Below, piece after piece: positions 6,819 through 9,402 of a stretch of 9,402 nucleotides of DNA. Numbering within the stretch: the first letter of the stretch is position 1; each line of letters opens with the position of its first letter. The notes under the pieces were generated by a model that saw only the letters and a program-made list of their open reading frames with translations, did no database searches and was not told where the DNA came from. The position numbers and the translations under genes are program-made. The stretch is taken from positions 1-9,402 of the forward strand of contig CAMTFK010000177.1 in assembly GCA_947071285.1 (NCBI GenBank). Reading direction: 5' to 3'. Source of the DNA: an uncultured Bacteroides sp. GTDB taxonomy: Bacteria > Bacteroidota > Bacteroidia > Bacteroidales > Bacteroidaceae.

Positions 6819-9140
6819 ATGAGATATAGAACTATTCACACACTGGTATGCTTCCTGCTTCTGATGGCGGCGAACATACAGGCTGATAATTTGACACAAC
6901 CCGTTTCCTTAGTTCCCTGCCCGGTCAGTATAGTGCCGGGCACGGGTAACTTCCATTTCTCTGAAAAAACAACCTTTGCTGTGGAGAACGAGGAACAAGC
7001 TGTAGAAGTACGCCGCTTTACCGCACTTCTCACCCGTGCGGCAGGATTTACTCCTCGCATAAAGGTGGGAAACAAGAAAGGAGATGTTTGTCTGACGACG
7101 GATGCCGGTTTGAAGGAAGAAGCCTATAAACTGGAAATTACAGCTAAAAGAATAAACATTCATGCTGCCGATGTACAAGGCTTCTTCTATGCTTTGCAGA
7201 GTATCCGCCAACTGCTGCCTGCCGCCATCGAAGGCGGACAAGTAGTGACAGGCATCGACTGGACAGTTCCGGCTGTTACTATCACCGACCAGCCCCGTTT
7301 CGGTTATCGCGGATTGTTGGTGGACGTGGCACGGTTCTTCTCCCCTAAGGAGAACCTGCTGCGTATCATCGACTGCATGGCGATGCTGAAACTGAATACA
7401 CTGCATTTCCATCTGACGGATGATAATGGCTGGCGCATCGAAATCAAGAAATACCCGTTGCTTACGGAGATAGGTTCCCGCCGCGTAGACCCTCCGGGCA
7501 AGAATTTCTCGGAACGCCGCAATCCCCGCCAGGGTGAACCTACGGTAGAAAAGGGATACTATACGCAGGACGAGATTCGTGAGATAGTGGCCTATGCCGG
7601 GGAACGCCACATCGAGGTGATTCCCGAGATAGAAATGCCGGCGCACAGTAATGCCGCACTGGCTGCCTATCCGCTATTGGCGTGTCCGGTGGTGAATAAA
7701 TATATCGGTGTGTTGCCCGGTTTGGGGGGAGAGAATGCCGATGTCATCTACTGTGCCGGAAACGACAGTGTGTTCACTTTCCTGCAAGATGTGCTGGACG
7801 AAGTTCTCGAACTTTTCCCTTCAAAGTATATCCACCTGGGTGGAGATGAGGCTCGGAAGACGCATTGGGAAGCATGCCCGTTGTGTCAGGCGCGGATGAA
7901 ACAGGAGAAACTGGAGAATGAAGAAGAACTGCAAGGTTACTTTATGGGGCGTATGGCTCGTTATGTACAGAGCAAAGGCCGTGAGGTGATAGGCTGGGAT
8001 GAACTGACGAATGCTACTATCCCGGAAGGTTTTATCATTCAGGGATGGCAGGGTTACGGACAGGCTGCGATGAAAGCTGCCGAACTGGGACATCGCTTTA
8101 TCATGACGCCCGCCCGGATTATGTATCTTATCCGCTATCAGGGGCCTCAATGGTTTGAACCGGTGACGTACTTTGGAAACAATACGTTGAAGGATGTGTA
8201 CGACTACGAACCGATACAAAAAGACTGGACAAAGCAAACCGCATCTTTATTAATGGGAGTGCAGGCTTGTATGTGGACGGAGTTTTGCAATACTCCTGCC
8301 GATGTGGATTATTTGTTGTTCCCCCGTTTGTCTGCATTGGCCGAGGTAGCTTGGACAAGGCCGGAACGCAAAAATTGGAAGTCTTATCTGGCGGCTATGG
8401 ACCGCTTCAACGAACATCTGGCTGCGAAGGGCATTGTTTACGCCCGTTCCATGTACAACATCCAGCAGACGGTGACACCTAATAATGGTCGTCTGGAAGT
8501 GAAGTTGGATTGCATCCGTCCGGATGTAGAAGTGCGTTACACGATGGATGGCAGCCAGCCCACAGCACAGTCTGCTCTCTATACCCAGCCATTAATGCTC
8601 ACGGGTACGAAAACTATAAAAGCCGCCACTTTTTCCGCAGGCAAGCAGATGGGACAAACGCTGGAACTGCCTGTTGTGTGGAATCCGGCAACGGCCCGGG
8701 CAATAAAGAGCACCGGTGCCGACAACATCGGCCTGCTGGTGAATGGTGTACGTGGAAGTCTGAAATATACCGACTCCGAATGGTGCTCGTGGATGAAGAA
8801 CGATACCGTTTCCTTCACTCTTGATTTGAAGAAGCCTGAAGCGGTGGCGCGGCTCACGCTGGGTTCCATCACCAACTACGGCATGGCAGCGCATAAACCT
8901 GCAAGGATAGAAGTGCTGGTTTCGGCGGATAATAAAGACTTCCGCAAGGTCTCCGGGAAGTCGTTTACGAAGGAGGAAATCTTCCGCGAAGGCACTTTCC
9001 GTGAGGATATTCCGTTTGAGATAGGAGAGAAGGCACGCTACATCCGCGTCGTGGCATACGGGGCAGGCCTATGTCCTTTCACCCACGTGCGTCCGGGGCA
9101 GGAAGCCCGCATCTATTTCGACGAAGTCATCGTGGAATAA
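6819..9140 (+). CDS. exo-beta-N-acetylhexosaminidase, GH20, with C-terminal chitobiase-like and F5/8-type modules
   Basis: This enzyme releases terminal beta-linked GlcNAc or GalNAc by substrate-assisted catalysis. The 773-residue product has a Sec signal peptide (hydrophobic core LVCFLLLMAA, likely cut after NIQA) with no lipobox, so it is probably periplasmic. The N-terminal GH20b-like domain is at about 30-155. The catalytic barrel begins at about 160 with the sugar-binding Arg164 (GYRGLLVDVARFF) and HFHLTDDNGW (196-205). The catalytic pair is Asp343-Glu344 in HLGGDE. Active-site aromatics and acids include Trp393-Asp394, Trp410 and Trp486/Glu488 (MWTEF). Residues about 555-620 (RYTMDGSQPT, SALYTQP) match the chitobiase/hexosaminidase C-terminal fold. 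Residues about 630-773 (VNGVRGS, ARIEVLVSADNKDFRKV, ARYIRVVAYG, YFDEVIVE) look like an F5/8-type (discoidin) module that may bind sugar. It lies 40 bases after the sulfatase gene with no terminator between, so the two are probably co-transcribed. All catalytic residues appear intact. Confidence 0.96.
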   Translation: MRYRTIHTLVCFLLLMAANIQADNLTQPVSLVPCPVSIVPGTGNFHFSEKTTFAVENEEQAVEVRRFTALLTRAAGFTPRIKVGNKKGDVCLTTDAGLKEEAYKLEITAKRINIHAADVQGFFYALQSIRQLLPAAIEGGQVVTGIDWTVPAVTITDQPRFGYRGLLVDVARFFSPKENLLRIIDCMAMLKLNTLHFHLTDDNGWRIEIKKYPLLTEIGSRRVDPPGKNFSERRNPRQGEPTVEKGYYTQDEIREIVAYAGERHIEVIPEIEMPAHSNAALAAYPLLACPVVNKYIGVLPGLGGENADVIYCAGNDSVFTFLQDVLDEVLELFPSKYIHLGGDEARKTHWEACPLCQARMKQEKLENEEELQGYFMGRMARYVQSKGREVIGWDELTNATIPEGFIIQGWQGYGQAAMKAAELGHRFIMTPARIMYLIRYQGPQWFEPVTYFGNNTLKDVYDYEPIQKDWTKQTASLLMGVQACMWTEFCNTPADVDYLLFPRLSALAEVAWTRPERKNWKSYLAAMDRFNEHLAAKGIVYARSMYNIQQTVTPNNGRLEVKLDCIRPDVEVRYTMDGSQPTAQSALYTQPLMLTGTKTIKAATFSAGKQMGQTLELPVVWNPATARAIKSTGADNIGLLVNGVRGSLKYTDSEWCSWMKNDTVSFTLDLKKPEAVARLTLGSITNYGMAAHKPARIEVLVSADNKDFRKVSGKSFTKEEIFREGTFREDIPFEIGEKARYIRVVAYGAGLCPFTHVRPGQEARIYFDEVIVE

Positions 9141-9151
9141 AGACCGTTTTC

Positions 9152-9239
9152 CTTTGCCAATTTATTGCCAGCCCTTTGGCAACACTTTGCCAAAGCTTTG
9201 TCTATCTCTTGCCAAAGGGCTGGCAATAGATTGGCAAAG
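9152..9239. repeat. 31-bp nested inverted repeat in the intergenic gap after the GH20 gene
   Basis: Arms 9152-9182 and 9209-9239 are complementary over 31 bp. The single mismatch (T9162 opposite G9229) becomes a U-G wobble in + strand RNA. The spacer is 26 bases. Each arm contains a smaller inverted repeat, TTGCCA-N6-TGGCAA (9165-9182 and 9209-9226). In all, the hexamer TTGCCA or its complement occurs seven times in 84 bases (9154, 9165, 9177, 9187, 9209, 9221, 9232). The spacer also has a 10-base palindrome, caaagctttg (9191-9200). The 3' arm is followed by ctataagaat, not a T-run, so it is not a typical + strand intrinsic terminator. I see no target-site duplication. The remaining 9240-9311 is AT-rich leader with no motif I can call. 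Possible roles: mRNA processing or stability hairpin, REP-like element, regulator site. Confidence 0.9.
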
Positions 9240-9311
9240 CTATAAGAATAGAACGCATTACTAATAGAAACGAGTTTAATAAAGCAGTAGTATCTTAATA
9301 GAAAAGCAGAT

Positions 9312-9402
9312 ATGATAAAGAATATACTTTTGAGTTTGATAGCCATGTGTTCCTTTTCTGTTGCCATGATGGCGCAGCCGGAGTGGCAGAGCCAGTATGC
9401 CA
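9312..9402 (+). CDS. start of an exported protein, possibly a GH2-type glycosidase (3' end cut by window)
   Basis: Thirty codons are visible. The ATG at 9312 is followed by a clear Sec signal peptide: Lys3, a hydrophobic core (ILLSLIAMCSFSVAMMA) and a likely cut after Ala21 before Gln22. There is no lipobox at the cut site. The mature start, QPEWQSQYA, resembles the N-terminus of some Bacteroides GH2 beta-galactosidases, which open with a Trp-containing stretch before the sugar-binding domain. That resemblance is from memory and covers only nine residues. The gene follows the GH20 gene on the same strand after a 171-base gap with a large inverted repeat, so it may be part of the same PUL but separately controlled. 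That it is an exported protein is well supported; the family is a guess. Confidence 0.75.
   Translation, partial: MIKNILLSLIAMCSFSVAMMAQPEWQSQYA

Noticed and set aside
6909..7646. 245-codon open frame on the - strand inside the GH20 gene
   Set aside because: It is antisense to well-conserved GH20 sequence, with no domain or signal I recognise.
9152..9239. Invertible promoter, CRISPR or insertion-sequence ends
   Set aside because: The 26-base spacer is too short for an invertible segment or a transposase, the repeats are inverted and not evenly spaced direct units, and no target duplication is seen.
9241..9311. Possible Bacteroides-type promoter (tatcttaa near 9291)
   Set aside because: It matches TAnnTTTG only in part and I see no well-placed upstream TTTG, so it is not listed as a feature.
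9113..9367. 84-codon open frame on the - strand across the inverted repeat
   Set aside because: It overlaps both flanking real genes, including the signal-peptide region of the gene at 9312, and its product is repeat-derived (ALAKCCQRAGNKLAK). The hairpin explains the sequence better.

Overview
The window looks like part of a polysaccharide utilization locus (PUL) from a gut-type Bacteroidales bacterium, most likely Bacteroides or a close relative. The reasons are an adjacent SusC/SusD pair, enzymes with lipoprotein or Sec signal peptides, AT-rich leaders without strong Shine-Dalgarno sequences, and family motifs typical of Bacteroides. All genes are on the + strand and nothing is coded convincingly on the - strand.

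Layout: (1) 1-3152, a SusC-type TonB-dependent outer-membrane transporter that is nearly complete, since the window opens at the end of its signal peptide; (2) 3174-5054, its SusD-type surface glycan-binding lipoprotein; (3) a 140-base gap holding a small direct repeat and a good intrinsic terminator; (4) 5195-6778, a serine-type S1 sulfatase lipoprotein, most like GlcNAc-6-O-sulfatases; (5) 6819-9140, an exo-beta-N-acetylhexosaminidase (GH20) with chitobiase-C-like and F5/8-type C-terminal modules; (6) a 171-base gap with a striking 31-bp nested inverted repeat; (7) from 9312, the first 30 codons of another exported protein, possibly a GH2 glycosidase.

Working model (inference): SusCD captures and imports sulfated, GlcNAc-containing oligosaccharides. 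A galactosidase, possibly the truncated last gene, would expose 6-sulfated GlcNAc. The sulfatase would remove the 6-sulfate and the GH20 would release GlcNAc. Mucin O-glycans or keratan-like poly-LacNAc fit best. The terminator after susD would let the transporter pair be made in excess over the enzymes.

The coding content is a recognisable PUL and not a new type of system. The least explained element is the nested inverted repeat at 9152-9239.
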